A DNA stretch of 64,000 bases from the NCBI GenBank assembly GCA_031213475.1, contig JARUPZ010000012.1, positions 10,560,727-10,624,726 of the forward strand. The letters are read 5' to 3'. Below, one piece after another: positions 1 through 11,310 of this stretch (the first letter of the stretch is position 1; each line of letters begins with the position of its first letter). The notes beneath the pieces were generated by a model, which saw nothing but the letters and a program-made list of their open reading frames with translations, searched no databases and had not been told where the DNA came from. Both the position numbers and the translations under genes were made by a program. The stretch comes from Nereocystis luetkeana. Taxonomy: Eukaryota; Sar; Phaeophyceae; Laminariales; Laminariaceae.

Positions 1-245
1 GTGTTGCGCTGTGCTGTTCTGCGCAAACCATCGAGTAGCCACTCCTATAACCGAATATATCAACCAAGCCAGCGAACCAGCGAGCAAGCGAATGCCTGGG
101 ACTGTTTTGTGCCTTACTGCTGCTGTGCTGCGAGCATTCTTATAACCAACCCAAAAAAAAAACATCGAGTAAGCGAATAAGCAAGCAAGCAAGCGCAAAG
201 GCGAGAAAAAAGAAGGCAAGATGGCAAGAAAACTTGAACGCGCAC

Positions 246-341
246 CTGCTCCGAAGTTCTCCATGTCAAGGGCTCCTCTGGGGGCATGTGTGACCCGATC
301 ATGTTTCTGTTTTGATCTGCAGACAGCTGCTTGAGGCGGGC
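246..341 (-). CDS. Unrecognised gene, downstream exon
   Basis: This is a 32-codon minus-strand exon. A TCTCAG acceptor precedes it at 342-347 and a CAG|GTGCGC donor follows it below 246. It is open in phase 0 at both ends, so it joins directly to the exon at 780-932. The peptide starts ARLKQLSADQNRNMIGSHMP and ends PLTWRTSEQ. Together with the end of the previous exon (LKQLRRSAK) it forms a basic helical stretch. I do not recognise the family. The gene continues off the left edge of the window. Confidence 0.5.
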
Positions 342-532
342 CTGAGAGACGCCGATCCCAACCCCAGCAAACAATTCCAGCAGCAATGCACCACACACAT
401 TTACAGGAAGTCGGAAACGATTTCACGAAGAAAGGGAACGAGGATGCACAAGAGGCGTGAGGACAACGGAAGCGTGTGGGGTGCACCTCGTCGTGCGCTG
501 CGCGTGACACTGGCATGTTAATATAAATACGT

Positions 533-722
533 AGTACCACCAAGATCACGATCACGGTCATCAAGACAACTACCACCACTACTACAACCACTGCTACTAC
601 CATGTAGCGCTTCAGCAGTTTTATTGCCACTACAACTATCACAGTACTCCAGTACCACCACTGCTACTACTTCAGAGGTACAGCTACAACCACCACCACC
701 ATCACCAACAGCGACATCACTA
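533..722. repeat. ACC/TAC trinucleotide-rich simple repeat
   Basis: Degenerate ACC, ACT and TAC triplets fill most of the intron between the two exons of the left-edge gene. The repeat also explains the Thr/Pro-rich open frames there, which are not real. Confidence 0.6.
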
Positions 723-779
723 CTATTAATACAGCACTATCCAATTAGACCCAATCCAACAAAATGCAATGTATCTCAC

Positions 780-932
780 CTTGGCGGATCGGCGCAGCTG
801 CTTGAGGCCGTTGACACCTTTCGAGGCATCGATGGCCTGGCCAAGCGACGCCTGGTTGCCTTGGTCCATGGCCTCCTGCAGCCGGAGCTGCACTCTATCT
901 ACCGCGGACGTCATCGCTCCCTGCCCGCACAC
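780..932 (-). CDS. Unrecognised gene, upstream exon
   Basis: This is a 51-codon minus-strand exon. Its borders are strong: acceptor TTTGTCAG above 932 and donor AAG|GTGAGATAC below 780, phase 0 at both ends. The peptide begins VCGQGAMTSAVDRVQLRLQE and ends NGLKQLRRSAK. It looks wholly helical, with heptad-like Leu spacing, so a coiled coil or helical bundle is likely. It is GC-rich against AT-rich flanks. I do not recognise a family. Earlier exons should lie above 1 kb, but none could be linked with confidence. It is transcribed in the same direction as Derlin and lies downstream of it. Confidence 0.6.
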
Positions 933-1062
933 CTGACAAATACAGACAGACACACAGCGCAGAGAGAACAACATCAATACATCAGTTGACCTCTTTCGCA
1001 CTCCAGAGGGAAAACGTGCATAGACCACATGAAGTAGCACGGCAACATAAAAACAGATAGCA

Positions 1063-1236
1063 CAACAGTAGTAGTAGTGCAGAAGTAGACCAGGTTAACG
1101 CCTTTGATGCGTTCTGGCGGAGACAATACAACAGTAGTGCAGAAGGGAATCAGTTTAACCCCTTTGATGTGTTCTGATGGAGAAGGCACAACAATAGTGC
1201 ACTGGTAGATCAGTTTAATCCCTTCGACACGTTCTG
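1063..1236. repeat. Three-copy tandem repeat, about 62 bp unit
   Basis: The unit runs from 'agtagtgcagaag' through 'cctttgatgcgttctg' and is repeated three times with about 20% divergence. Nothing coding is evident. Confidence 0.75.
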
Positions 1237-3117
1237 TTCAAGTGTCGGGGAAAAAATGACGACGGCATCGACCGCAGGAAGCACCCCTGCCTGCTCGGGT
1301 AGGAAAAGCGCCCGAGGGGGGCAACGTACGTAGGGAGACGCACAAAAAGTACGCAAGGAGGGAGATGTACAAAACAAGCGTACGAGAGATGTACAAAACG
1401 AACGTGGGAAGATGTGGCATGATGAGACGTGTACTGATGCACGCTCTTCCTATATCATGTGCCACGGAGGAAAAATAGTACCAGGTATGAGGTAACTAAA
1501 CTTGAGGTGTTGTATCGTACCCGGTAGGTTCTTGTGAACGCGTTAATCTGGGGCCGGATATGTGGAGGGGTGGTAGTGCCGCATGTCCTTATTTTGAGTT
1601 CACCGTACCCAGGCAACAAAAGGGTTAGCACTACTGTAGGTGAAACGCGATGAGCATGGATACGGTGTTAAATCAACTCATTGAAGCTGTCATCCATATG
1701 CAAGTCCGCCTCAAAAGCGGTTCTTAGGATGCAGCTCACCCTTCATGCGACTTGCCCTCCACCTCACGGCGCTTCGCGCTTGGTGCAAGCAATGTCTGTC
1801 TGGTCGATGAAAACCCGACATGCTCCGTCCCGGCATTGTAGGGATGTGAGGGTCTATGGTCATACGACTACGCCCATGCATGAGATCGACTACATATCTC
1901 CTATCGAGTACACCCCCCCTAATACTAACGCCTCCACCCCACACTACTTTTCTTCCTCTTGTAACAGTCACGATACTTGCTATCGCATTGGAAATAGGAC
2001 TCAAGACGATGAGTGTGCTCAGTATCAGCACGCGTGAAGCGCAAGCACCACCCACTTGGTACTGATGACTCAAGATGCCAAGGCGCTCAGTACTACTCTT
2101 ACAGTGTAATCTCTTAGCTAATGCTCACGGAATAACTCGAACCCTCGGCTGTCTCTGTAGAAACAGAATCAGTGTGGGCACGATCAGCATGCGCACTATA
2201 TGTATGGGCCTGAGTGTGGTCCTGAGCGTGGTATGCGCACTATTGATACCACAGCAGTAGTTAGGGGATAAAGGACTACCTGGTATTACCGTAGTGTGGG
2301 CACTGGGTGTTCTGGATGCCGCTGAGTAGAGAAAAAAAGTTTCAAAGTGTAGTGATAGAAGCGTCACACGCTGGTCACAAAACCCTGACAGTTCGCATTC
2401 ACAAACGCACTTTAAACGCGGCAGTATGACGTGCAGCAGTACTAACAGCGTTACCATATAACGCAGCAACCGGCAATATCAGCGTCAGAGCTTATACATG
2501 GTGATAAACACACGCCAGGTATCATACTACAGTACATGTGAAACGTCAACTCCAAGCAGGAGAGAAGTGGAGGAGGGGGATTGCTACTGTCCTGGGAAAG
2601 CGTACGAGCGTTAATTTCAAGGCATATCATATCAACGTCCACGGATGAACGGGTAAACCAAGTTATGACATACGCGCATACCTATGAATACCAGGGATAT
2701 GACAGATACGTCACACCACGCTTGCTTGAAAACATGAGCTTTGAGGACAATTCGATTCACAACTTTGTTATTTTTTTCAACATACTTCAAACAGTCATGC
2801 GTACTTGGTCAAGGACAGATATCACTATAGGACTCCCTTACAATAAACCTGTACCAGGGTATATTATTAATGAGAAGACGAGCACTTAGAAAAGGGCTCT
2901 GAGCTTCACAGGAAGAAGGAAAATCCGGAGCCGTTATACTGAACTTGACCACGCCCATTCCCGAAAAAGAAACCCAGTCTGGACACGATTTCCTGTACAC
3001 CAACGCACTGCTTTAATACCGTAGGAGACATACCAGCACACTGGGTACTGGGTACTGTCTGTGCAATCGAAATGGGAAAGGACCTGATCCGGCAATTCGA
3101 TCATCCTTCCAACTCCT
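1237..3117. other. Region with no recognised gene
   Basis: AT-balanced, low-information DNA with short chance open frames only. It contains one dispersed repeat (1730-1895) and one TACCAGGTA palindrome near 1480. I see no splice-bounded exon. Confidence 0.5.
1730..1895 (-). repeat. Dispersed repeat, partner of 34835-34960
   Basis: On the minus strand this segment matches the plus strand at 34835-34960. Both contain 'ccgggacggagca' followed by 'gtcgggttt' and then 'gcagacattgcttgc' or 'acagacattgcttgc'. Identity is high over about 110 bp. The family is unknown; no coding capacity is seen. Confidence 0.7.
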
Positions 3118-3440
3118 TTGGGAATTCAGAGAAGAACACCATTGGGTTCTGCCTTGCGGGTGGTTACCTTGCACCGGAGCGCAGAGACAGTGAATGCCCC
3201 CGCGGGTGATGCAGCGGAGGTGGAGGTCCCCCCGGGTGGAGCCGTTATGCTGGGGAGCCAACCCCTCCAGTGGAGACGGAGTGGCGGACGTGTTATCTCA
3301 GGGAGGGGTGACAGCGCCCGATGTGGTGACGGATGCAGGAGATGCAGAAGTGACCGCCGTCGTTTTTTCGACTTCCTGCTATTGCTCTGCTTTTTGCATC
3401 GGTACCTTCCCCCCCCCCACATTCGCTTCCAAAGGATAAA
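3118..3440 (+). other. GC-rich coding-like island, unresolved
   Basis: The segment is richer in GC than its surroundings and stays open in more than one frame. One frame gives NAPAGDAAEVEVPPGGAVML. I see no convincing start, splice sites or family. It could be an exon, a gene fragment or a piece of a mobile element. Confidence 0.2.
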
Positions 3441-3461
3441 CCACCGGCCCACTTAGTCATC

Positions 3462-3537
3462 GCTGACCAGGTGGCGTAGTGGTGCATTCCTACGTTTAAA
3501 ACGAGTCATGCGTTCAAATCTGACGAAAGCCGTATTT
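3462..3537 (+). repeat. tRNA-like head of a SINE-type element
   Basis: A-box-like 'tggcgtagtggt' and B-box-like 'gcgttcaaatc' are spaced as in a tRNA gene's internal promoter. The arms do not fold into a clean cloverleaf, so a SINE head or decayed tRNA copy is likelier than a working tRNA. It resembles neither of the other SINE heads in the window closely. Confidence 0.4.
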
Positions 3538-3675
3538 CCGCTTAGCCATCCCTTGCTTTGGTGGGCACACGAACGCCGGCACACAGGTGCGAATGCGGCA
3601 AGGCTACGGACACCATATATATACTTCGTAGTTGTGTATAGAAATACCACAGACCACAGATTTACAGGAGATTGG

Positions 3676-3900
3676 GAACGGTCGGGTCAGGTCAAAGGGT
3701 TTGGAAATCTCACGGGTCGGGTCGGGTCGGGTCAAAAGGTTTCGAAATCTCGCGGGTCGGGTCGGGTCGGATCAGGAGGTGTTCAAAATGTCACGGGTCG
3801 GGTCGGGTCATGACCCGTGAGATACGGGTCATTCGCGGGTCAGGTCATCATGACCCGCGACTTTTTTCCGGCTGACCCGCACGTCCAACCCGTGCTATTA
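3676..3900 (+). repeat. GGGTCGGGTC array (copy 1)
   Basis: Blocks of (GGGTC)2-3 alternate with AT-richer spacers such as 'aaaggtttcgaaatctc', giving a period of about 37-40 bp, and end in 'catgacccgcgac'. The same composite unit occurs at 22970-23330 and 23570-23900 (both opposite strand) and 54405-54545. The open frames rich in GRVGSG are shadows of the repeat. Confidence 0.85.
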
Positions 3901-4136
3901 CCATCCGTCGCGCTCGCCTTTAGTTTATCATTCGTACAAACTTGTTGTGCTGCTGAACATGTATCGTAGCAGGATCAAACGCACAATCGTATTGCAAACA
4001 TTCTGCTGCGCGATTCCTGGCGACAGCTTCACTATAATATCGGGTATTATATGTGGCAATCGATCATGATACGTGGGATACCGCTATAGTTCGTCGTACC
4101 AGGTGTGTTATACCCTATTTGACACCGCAATCCTAA

Positions 4137-4262
4137 TAATATTACTGGGAAACATAGTAGTCAGGACCCATCATAAACACAAAAAAAAACTACATGTTCC
4201 AGTACGTTTACTATTAATACTATAGTCATATTTGGTCCTAACTACTATGTTCCCCCGATATA
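4137..4262. mobile_element. Divergent TTACGGGGGACC MITE
   Basis: Ends resemble the TA-target MITE family of this window ('ttactgggaaacatagtagtcaggacc' against 'ggtcctaactactatgttcccccga'). The interior differs and the right terminus is degraded. No coding capacity. It is an old copy. Confidence 0.55.
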
Positions 4263-5294
4263 GCAATCAGTGATCCTTGTTCCAATCCAATGCACTGCTA
4301 TAGAATAGAACCACTTATAGATATCTCACTTGGAAATCGCCTCCTTATATTACTTGGCGGACCTTTCCAGCGGTTCTTTGTTTTCTCCATTTCTCTTGGC
4401 ACTTTCAATCCTTTTTCCCTTTTTTCTTCTTTCGTTTCGTGTGCGTGCGTATACTCCGAGTACGGCACCGCGGGCGAGCACGGCACCGTCGCGGGCGGGC
4501 AGAGGGGGGGTTACAAGGAGCGCGGTCGCCGTTTTGGTGGCTAGGCGTCGCATGTACCTCGAGACACGAGGGAAGCATGAATGGGATATCTCTGGCCTCC
4601 TGCTGTGGTTCCGGTTATACTATGTACGAGTATGTAAGGGTCGTTGTGATATGCAAAATAAAATTCAAGCGGTGCTTATTTTTGCGACGAAACTAAAAAT
4701 CAATGAGAGAGCGACACATTCTCAGTACTAACTTGTCGAGATGGCGAACGAGGGTCACGGTGAGCACCGGGCTTCACGTGAGGCGGGCGACGGGGCTCAC
4801 TGTGGCAGAGAGGGAGGAAAGCTTTACCCGGACCGAATCGGTTGCGAGATGGTCGCGAGAGGGGCGGGCGGTGCACGAGGCTGAGAGAGAAGCTCTTCTG
4901 TTCGTTTTTTTTCTTTTTTCTTTTCGACCGGTGTAAGGTGTTCCAATCAGGCGAAAAATAATTACACGAGAGGGGACGGGAATTTTTTTTTTCCGAATTT
5001 TTCGGTTTCATTTCCATTGTTTTTGCTGTACTGCTGTGCCGTGCTATGCTTTCTCTTTCGTACATACGAGTACAGAAGTAGAGCATACCAGGTATCAAAA
5101 TAAGAAAATAAGTAGGACATCCGCGACACGAAGCGTATGCGGCTTCCGAGCAGTTTTCTCCTGAAGCATGGCGGCGGGACTCTTGGCATTGTCACGTCGC
5201 CATTTTGCAACTACAATCACAAAAAAAACTATATAATCAATCATGGAGCTCTGTCCACTTCGCATAATTGATGCACTTTTTTTCCTGAGCGAGC
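4263..5294. other. Region with no recognised gene
   Basis: Open frames of 60-133 codons occur on both strands, but none has a recognisable domain, splice borders or codon structure. A poly-T/pyrimidine tract lies near 4900-4925. Confidence 0.4.
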
Positions 5295-5296
5295 GT

Positions 5297-5342
5297 AGCG
5301 GGCGGCCTAGGCCGCCCGCGAAGCAAAGCGCCTTGTACATAC
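5297..5342 (+). repeat. Hairpin plus CTTG terminus (Helitron-like end?)
   Basis: A perfect 22-bp palindrome (GCGGGCGGCC/TAGGCCGCCCGC) is followed after 11-12 nt by CTTG and then a TA-rich run. Four other places in the window share this layout (24868, 28290, 36979, 58730). A 3' hairpin just before a short conserved terminus is how Helitrons end, but their usual terminus is CTRR, so the assignment is tentative. Confidence 0.35.
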
Positions 5343-5594
5343 ATATAATATCGACCAAAATCCTCGATCTCACGGCTCATGTTTTTAATTATTTACAACT
5401 ACAGACTGGCACACGTATCCCATGAAGCTCGCGCGTTGTTACATCATGCTACTGCGGCTGTTTTGGCTGTAAAGATCACAGCGCGCGGTAGCCAGAGCGA
5501 AAATCGGGACGTACTACATAGGACTGTTGAATGAAAATGTGTTTTATTGCAACTTTTAAACATAGCCAGCATGCAAAGGTCAATAGAGTGCGAA

Positions 5595-5935
5595 TACCAG
5601 TGAGTACCAGTCATTTCAGTCCCTGGTACCCTTGGGACTCACCAGTACTCACTCATTTCAGCTCGCCGTACCCTGCCTTGCCTGGGGACTCCCGAGGACT
5701 CAAGCAATTTCAGCTCCTGCTATAGCCTGGGGACTCGCGAGGACTCAGTAATTTCAGCTTCTGGTACCCGGGCGACTCGCGGGGACTCGGTAATCTCGGC
5801 TTCAGGTGCCCTGGGGACTCTGTACTTCAAAATGACTCGGACTCCCGACGACTCAGTCATTTCAGCTTCTGGTACCTTGGGGACTCAGTACTTCAAAATG
5901 ACTCGGACTCGCGAGTCAATGTCTGAGTCCCGATG
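5595..5935. repeat. Minisatellite, about 45 bp unit
   Basis: About seven degenerate units contain 'ggggactc', 'gaggactcagtaatttcag' and 'cttctggtacc'. No coding content. Confidence 0.8.
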
Positions 5936-6049
5936 ACCGGTACTGGAACTCTGACAACCTTTTTTGCAAAGCTGTGATATCGAAAAATTCCTCAAAACTC
6001 ATCTTGGCAAATCCGCACAGATAATGCTCCCAGCATCTGGGAGTAAAGT

Positions 6050-7060
6050 CGTGTACTCGCAGTATTTCGGGTTTATCGTAATAGCGCGAGTAAACGCCCC
6101 CCGGGGCGCTACGATTTTTCAGGGAAAGACGCCCCGCGGCGTCTACTGTGATATACTGGGGCGTTTTCTGAATATATATATTCTGGCATTGTGCCCCCCC
6201 CGGGGCGATACGGAAAAAAAGAAGGAAAACACACACACCTTTCACATGCGGGGCGATACAATCAAACAAGAAAAATCGAACACCCCTCGAACGCGCACCC
6301 GCACACAGTAGCAGCAGGCGTTGGCCATGTCGCAACCCAGCAGCGCCGACGAGGCAATAATCTTTAGATTTGGTACAGGAGATACCACCATGTTGGCAGG
6401 GGGGTGAGGTTGCCGATGGTTCGCGCCTGGAGCAGCAGTGCCGGCAGATTGGACATGATGTGATATTGGGGCTAACCTATTTTCATACTGACTGAACCTT
6501 TGCCTCCACGATATAATCTGGGTTGTGTCTTACATGTCATCAGGAAGCGAGCCCATCATCATCGCGGGCACACCAGTACGAGCTGTCATAAACGCCACAA
6601 CCCAATGCATACTACAGCAGTATTAATAGCACGGTACTCGGTCAAATGGCTGGGTGACAATTATTTTCGAACGGCAGAGCGTTTGAAACATGTTTGGTTC
6701 CCTGTCCGCGCCTGACTTTGTCTGTCTTGTTCTTATAGTGGAGAACATGTGCCTACCCAAATACAATATTCCTTATGAAAAGCATCCCTTTGCTGGCTTC
6801 GAAAACAGCTCCATATCCGACTCTCAAAATTACTTGTCACCTATGAATACGTAGGCCCCGGGGCGTTTACCCCCCAAAAAAATAGGTGGGGTGTATGCTG
6901 TAATAACGGGGGCTTTTCCGCACTATTTTTTGGAGGGGGAGGCGTTTACTCCAGATTTCGCCCGTTTTCACGAAAAAAAGCGTCCCGGGGCATTTATCGT
7001 CACGCGGGCGTTTACTCGTATTATTACGTTATGCACTGAGGATACTGCGAGTACTCGTAG
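6050..7060. mobile_element. Non-autonomous element with inverted terminal repeats
   Basis: The left end contains 'gtactcgcagtat' and 'cgcgagtaaacgcccc'. The right end carries the same words inverted (RC of 'gggcgtttactcgtatta' and 'atactgcgagtactcg'). The ~55-bp inverted repeats bracket about 1 kb with no transposase. CCCCCGGGG-type palindromes sit just inside both ends. A 139-codon minus frame (5916-6335) crosses the left end and has no recognisable domain. Confidence 0.5.
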
Positions 7061-7400
7061 AATTTCGAGGTTCCGTACTACGGACTCTTCCGGACTCGCA
7101 GCATTTCGGGGTTCGATACACTGTTGTGGATACTCCCCGCGCTTCACGTGTTTCAGGGTTCTGCACTGCGGGTACTGCAAGCATTGGCTGTACTTCGTCC
7201 CTTGGAAACTGCGAGTACTCCGAGTACACCCAGTTCCCAGTACCTAAATACTCCCATATGTGCAGTATACTTGCTTGCAGCATAACGTATATTTCGACCA
7301 TCTGCGACAAATCACTTTCGGGGGGGGGGCGGAGAGCTGAGAGTACTGGCAGTATTTGGGGAGTACATGTACCGCGAGAACTCGCAGTGTTCCACAACTA
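7061..7400. repeat. Degenerate repeat of 'actcgcagtatttcggggttc'-type words
   Basis: Variants of 'actgcgagtact' and 'atttcggggttc' recur every 35-60 bp. This looks like a decayed minisatellite that shares words with the ends of the neighbouring inverted-repeat element. Confidence 0.45.
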
Positions 7401-7404
7401 GCGG

Positions 7405-8204
7405 GTGGAACATGTCCATGCTATTCGTGCCGCCAACTGCTGCAGCTGATTCGAACGTGGTCTTCCTTTGTTCTCCCCTTCTTTATGCGCTTGCATCCTC
7501 CGTGATTCTCTTATACTACTGCGGTTACTTTTGATCTTTCTTCCTTTTTATCCTCATGACAGCAGAATTGCGGCGTGGATGGATGACGAGCCTGCTTTGT
7601 TTGCTTCGTATGGTCTGCTGACGCATCCTCTTCGGGGGTGGGGCATGGTTGACGAAAGCAGGACGGAGACGGCACACGGGGTAGCAAGGTGCCAGACCGA
7701 CTATTAATAATAGTAGGTAGAACCTGGCTACGCTACTCGTACCACGAACTGCTGCACTTACCTTGAGGGTGTTTTTTTCGTACCTCGGTTTGCCAGTTAT
7801 TTCCCTGTAGTCCTTCGAGTCTCATGTATGTGCGGTGGGATATTGTTTCTTCAACTCGTTCTTGTAGTGTCTGCCACATCCCCTGCTGCTGCGGGGGGGC
7901 ACGACAGTTTTTTTCCTTTCTTTTTCCTTTTTCTCGTTCGATTTGTTGTTCTTGTTTTTTCTTTTTTTGTTTTCCCTCTTTCATGAAATGTGTCTGTCGT
8001 GCCTGTCGTATCCAGTATGATGACATGACATTGCATAGTCTACTCTGCTTACTGCATGACAATTTATTAATAGTGTCTTTATGTAGCGTAGTTTCGTGAC
8101 CACAGAACTTGTGTCTCTTTCAATATTAATACGACTGAAAAATCGGCACGGGACACTGGTTGTGCTATTGTATATAGAAAGGATGAAGAAAGCACACACA
8201 CACC
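7405..8204 (+). mobile_element. LINE, 5'-truncated 3' tail (copy C)
   Basis: This matches, in opposite orientation, the 3' untranslated part of the LINE copies at 28653-30043 and 59908-61760. Shared landmarks, read in the LINE direction, are 'gattcgaacgtggtcttcc', a T-rich block, 'cgtgcctgtcgta', 'tgtgaccacagaacttgt' and 'cactggttgtgct'. It starts well inside the 3' UTR, as expected of 5' truncation, and ends in a CA-rich tail. No coding part remains. Confidence 0.75.
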
Positions 8205-8513
8205 TGTGGGTACTCTACTTGCCCAAAAGTACGTCGTATCTCGTACCTGGTATACGAGTACGTGTACTGCGGGTACAGCTTGTACTCGGAGCTCGGAGTA
8301 CTACTGTTGTAATTCTCATACTCCCTGTACCAGCAGTATTAACTAGTACTCGCAGATTCGCAGTAGTTAGACCGACAGTACTGCAATACTCTCAGTAAAG
8401 TAGTTGGAGTATGAACAGTGAAGTATACTCGAAGTATCTGTGAAAGTTTGATATGATGCTCCGATCGCGTGTGCTCCGGGGTGTGTTGGTTTTTGAGTGG
8501 TATACGTACAAAA

Positions 8514-8672
8514 GTAGGCTGAAATCTTCTCGCGATAAAAATGAAGGCACGTAGCGGGAAGGGGGGAGAAGAGCCTGCTATGTGACCCCGGATCTGAGTT
8601 ACGAGTGGGAAGGAGAGAGAGAAGAAGATGTGCGAAGATAATGAATGGGATGAGAAGAAAGAGAAGAAAGAA
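8514..8672 (+). mobile_element. SINE family 1, 5'-truncated copy
   Basis: It begins at 'aggctgaaatcttctcgcga' and carries the conserved central domain ('aaaatgaaggc', 'cgggaagggggg', 'tgtgaccccggatctgag') and the 3' 'aatgggatgaga' tail. The tRNA head is missing. It is close in sequence to the full copies at 31911-32248 and 56148-56476. Confidence 0.85.
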
Positions 8673-8733
8673 GAAGTGTATACTCGTATGCATTCGCATC
8701 AAAAGTACAGCAGGCAGTACAGCAGCACGTAGT

Positions 8734-8749
8734 ATTAATAGTAGTAGTA

Positions 8750-8809
<60 letters not shown>

Positions 8810-8914
8810 TTACGGGGGACCATAGTTAATAGGACCTACGGTATACATAAAAACCTATATATTTGACAATTTTTACGAACAATATTTGGTCCTATTAACT
8901 ATGGTCCCCCGTAA

Positions 8915-8964
<50 letters not shown>

Positions 8965-8996
8965 TTACTAGTAGTAGTAGTAGTAGTAGGCTACTC
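8734..8996. repeat. (TAG)n microsatellite split by a MITE
   Basis: Runs of GTA/TAG triplets at 8734-8810 and 8915-8996 are one array interrupted by the MITE at 8811-8914. The serine-rich and threonine-rich frames here are translation artefacts. Confidence 0.95.
8811..8914. mobile_element. TA-target MITE, intact-looking copy
   Basis: Perfect terminal inverted repeats of about 28 bp start TTACGGGGGACCATAG and are flanked by TA on both sides. The core is AT-rich ('aaaacctatatatttga'). At ~104 bp it has no room for a gene. TA duplication plus short TIRs fit a Tc1/mariner-type non-autonomous element. Confidence 0.9.
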
Positions 8997-10880
8997 GTAC
9001 AGCAAACAGGAAACAGCAAAGCAGCAAACTACTGCGAGTACAGAAGCAGGTACGACTTACGGTAGACTGCAGACTGTTGTAGTACTGCTGCAGCTCGTAT
9101 GTACTCAGGATCAAAATAGAGCTTGCTTTGCGTACGTATACCAAGTTCACCATCTATTATTAATACTATATCAATACCCAGATTTTCATTTTGGGAGCCA
9201 AATGTCGCTGTATCTACAAAACTAAGGACGAACAGCAGCGCGGTCTAATCGAACGTCAGCGGATGTATGCCATCCTCCACCAGGTATCAATAGGAAGCGC
9301 ATGCAGCAGCACAGGTATCAGCATGTAGCGCGCGTGTGCGTAGTGCTAAATGCAGCTCCCTACGATGCACTTCGGACGCATCCCGTTCAGCAGTAGTATC
9401 CCAGCAGCCCGAACTGCTTCGTGCAGCCGAATGGTCGATGCTTTAAAAATAGTTGAGACACATTTTCTCTCAGAAGTTCTCAAGGGGATATATAGCAAAT
9501 CAAATGCTGGTACGAGTACGAGTACCGGCACTACTACGTAGTACTGCTACACTAGGGTGACACCACGGTGTTGCCGCGGACTATCATCAGATCATAGATG
9601 ATGGCAATAATTTATTTGAGAGCAACATCAACCCCGGGCGTACTGCTTGTACTACCTGTTTAAATCAGTAACGGTAGTTTTTTCACGTTTTTTTTTCCGT
9701 TGATGTCTCAAACATAACGGGGACAAAAAATAGTACCACCTGGCGGATGACCTATACGTACCATGTTCGAGGTTAGAGAGGGGGCGAACCAAAAACACAA
9801 GCCTAACAGGTAATCAATGTTGACACCAAACAAAACAGCAGTGCGAATGGTGCATGACGCAATCACGTACCAGGGTACCAGGTATGCACACACCAGCACC
9901 TGCTGCTGCGGGCCAACACAACAACCAACACAACAACTCGGGAAAAAAAACATTACGTAGAAAAAAGGTGAAAAACAGCAAACAGCAAAGCAGCACAAAC
10001 AGAGACCGCATTGCACAGAGAAGGCCAAACATGACAATATCTGGCGCCCAGGGTTTCGAGTGCGCCTGACAAAGAGAGTCCACCTGTCCTCCCCTGAGCA
10101 CTCGAGCAAACGGTCTCGCCAACAGCCTACTCCGATCAGACAAGCGTTACTGCTCGAGCGCCCGAGCCTCCCTCTCACCAACCAACAAACACGCAATTTC
10201 GTATATACTCCGGCTTCATTCGTACGACTGATGATACGCTGCACCTGGTACGTACGTACGAGCACTCGAATCACCAAGGGTACGGGAAACAAATTCCAAG
10301 AGCGTCTCTGGATCGCGTGGAAAGTAAAAAAAAAATGACGGCAAGATGTAGCACCTGACACACAACCGCCCTGGGCCGGGCGACCGCCAATGAACGGCCG
10401 CGGCGTGCCACGAGCGCGCCACGAGCGCTGCTGTTAAGATCCTTGTGAGAATTGCAGCCAGCGGCGTGCCTCACACGCGCTCGATCTTTGCTATTGCTCC
10501 GATCATGATTGTTCTTGCACACTCGTGCCTTCGCCGATGCCGATGCAAGAATCAGCAACACGGAGGGCACCAAGGCTGCCTGCTGTTTGCTATTTTGATT
10601 TTTTTCAAAGTGCGAAGCATCTTTTGTGCCTCTACAAGTACGGTCCGCGCGTGCGAAGAGAGCTTCGGGAGCTTCGATCCAGCGGCAGATCGCCGGGGCT
10701 CTCGGTAAGCGCCCCTCAGGGCACGAGAGGCTTCCGCGGCTTGCATCACATCGCGGCCGCGGTGGCTCGTGGTTCCGCGTCAGCAAGAGGGTGCCTTGCG
10801 ATGTACTCTGGCTGCGGCGCCCCACTTCTTCTGACTTCGAGAGAGAGTACTTTACTTGCTCGTATACTTGGGCAGAGCAA
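8997..10880. other. Region with no recognised gene
   Basis: It contains a 217-codon open frame on the minus strand (9708-10361), but its Cys/Phe/Val-rich composition and lack of domains argue against coding. One TACCAGGTA palindrome lies near 9885. Confidence 0.4.
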
Positions 10881-10888
10881 CGCGAGCC

Positions 10889-11310
10889 TCAAGACCGGAG
10901 CAGTGCCGGGATGCCAAGATACATAACACATGTCGAGCGACACCCTCGTGCAAAAAAATATCGGATCCGCATGCAAGCAGGCAGTTCCCGACAACGGATC
11001 GGGCTCAAAGCTTCGCGACGCGCGGGGTCCGTGCAGGCCGCGGAGACGTTAGGTCGCTCCTTCTTCTTCGTCTTCTTCGACAAGCTCGAGGGCAACAAGG
11101 CCCAAAAATTTAATAGTGGTGGAATATCGTCCATTGGCTCTGAAATCCGCCCCAGCTGAGCGATTGCTGCCCGGGAAGCTCCGAAAACTTCCTCCAAGCG
11201 TCTCACAGCTCCGAGGCACTCAGGCGTGTGTTCTATTTCCGCGATCATAGATCGTTTCCGCGAGGCTCTCACAGCCAGCTCTATTTTCGCCGCGATTTTT
11301 GGGACTTACA
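10889..11310 (-). other. Coding-like open frame, unresolved
   Basis: The first ~60 residues of this frame look protein-like and helical (SMIAEIEHTPECLGAVRRLE, then VFGASRAAIAQLGRISEPMD). The rest is basic and less convincing. I found no clean acceptor or donor pair. It could be an exon of the left-edge gene, which has the same strand and a similar helical character, or a gene fragment in a repeat. Confidence 0.25.

Noticed and set aside
3676-3875. Gly/Arg-rich proteins (GRVGSG repeats) on several frames
   Set aside because: Pure translation of the GGGTCGGGTC array.
8599-8829. Poly-Ser and poly-Thr proteins
   Set aside because: Translation of the (TAG)n microsatellite.
9708-10361. 217-codon open frame on the minus strand
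   Set aside because: Cys/Phe/Val-rich, no domain, and no conservation cue; likely chance.
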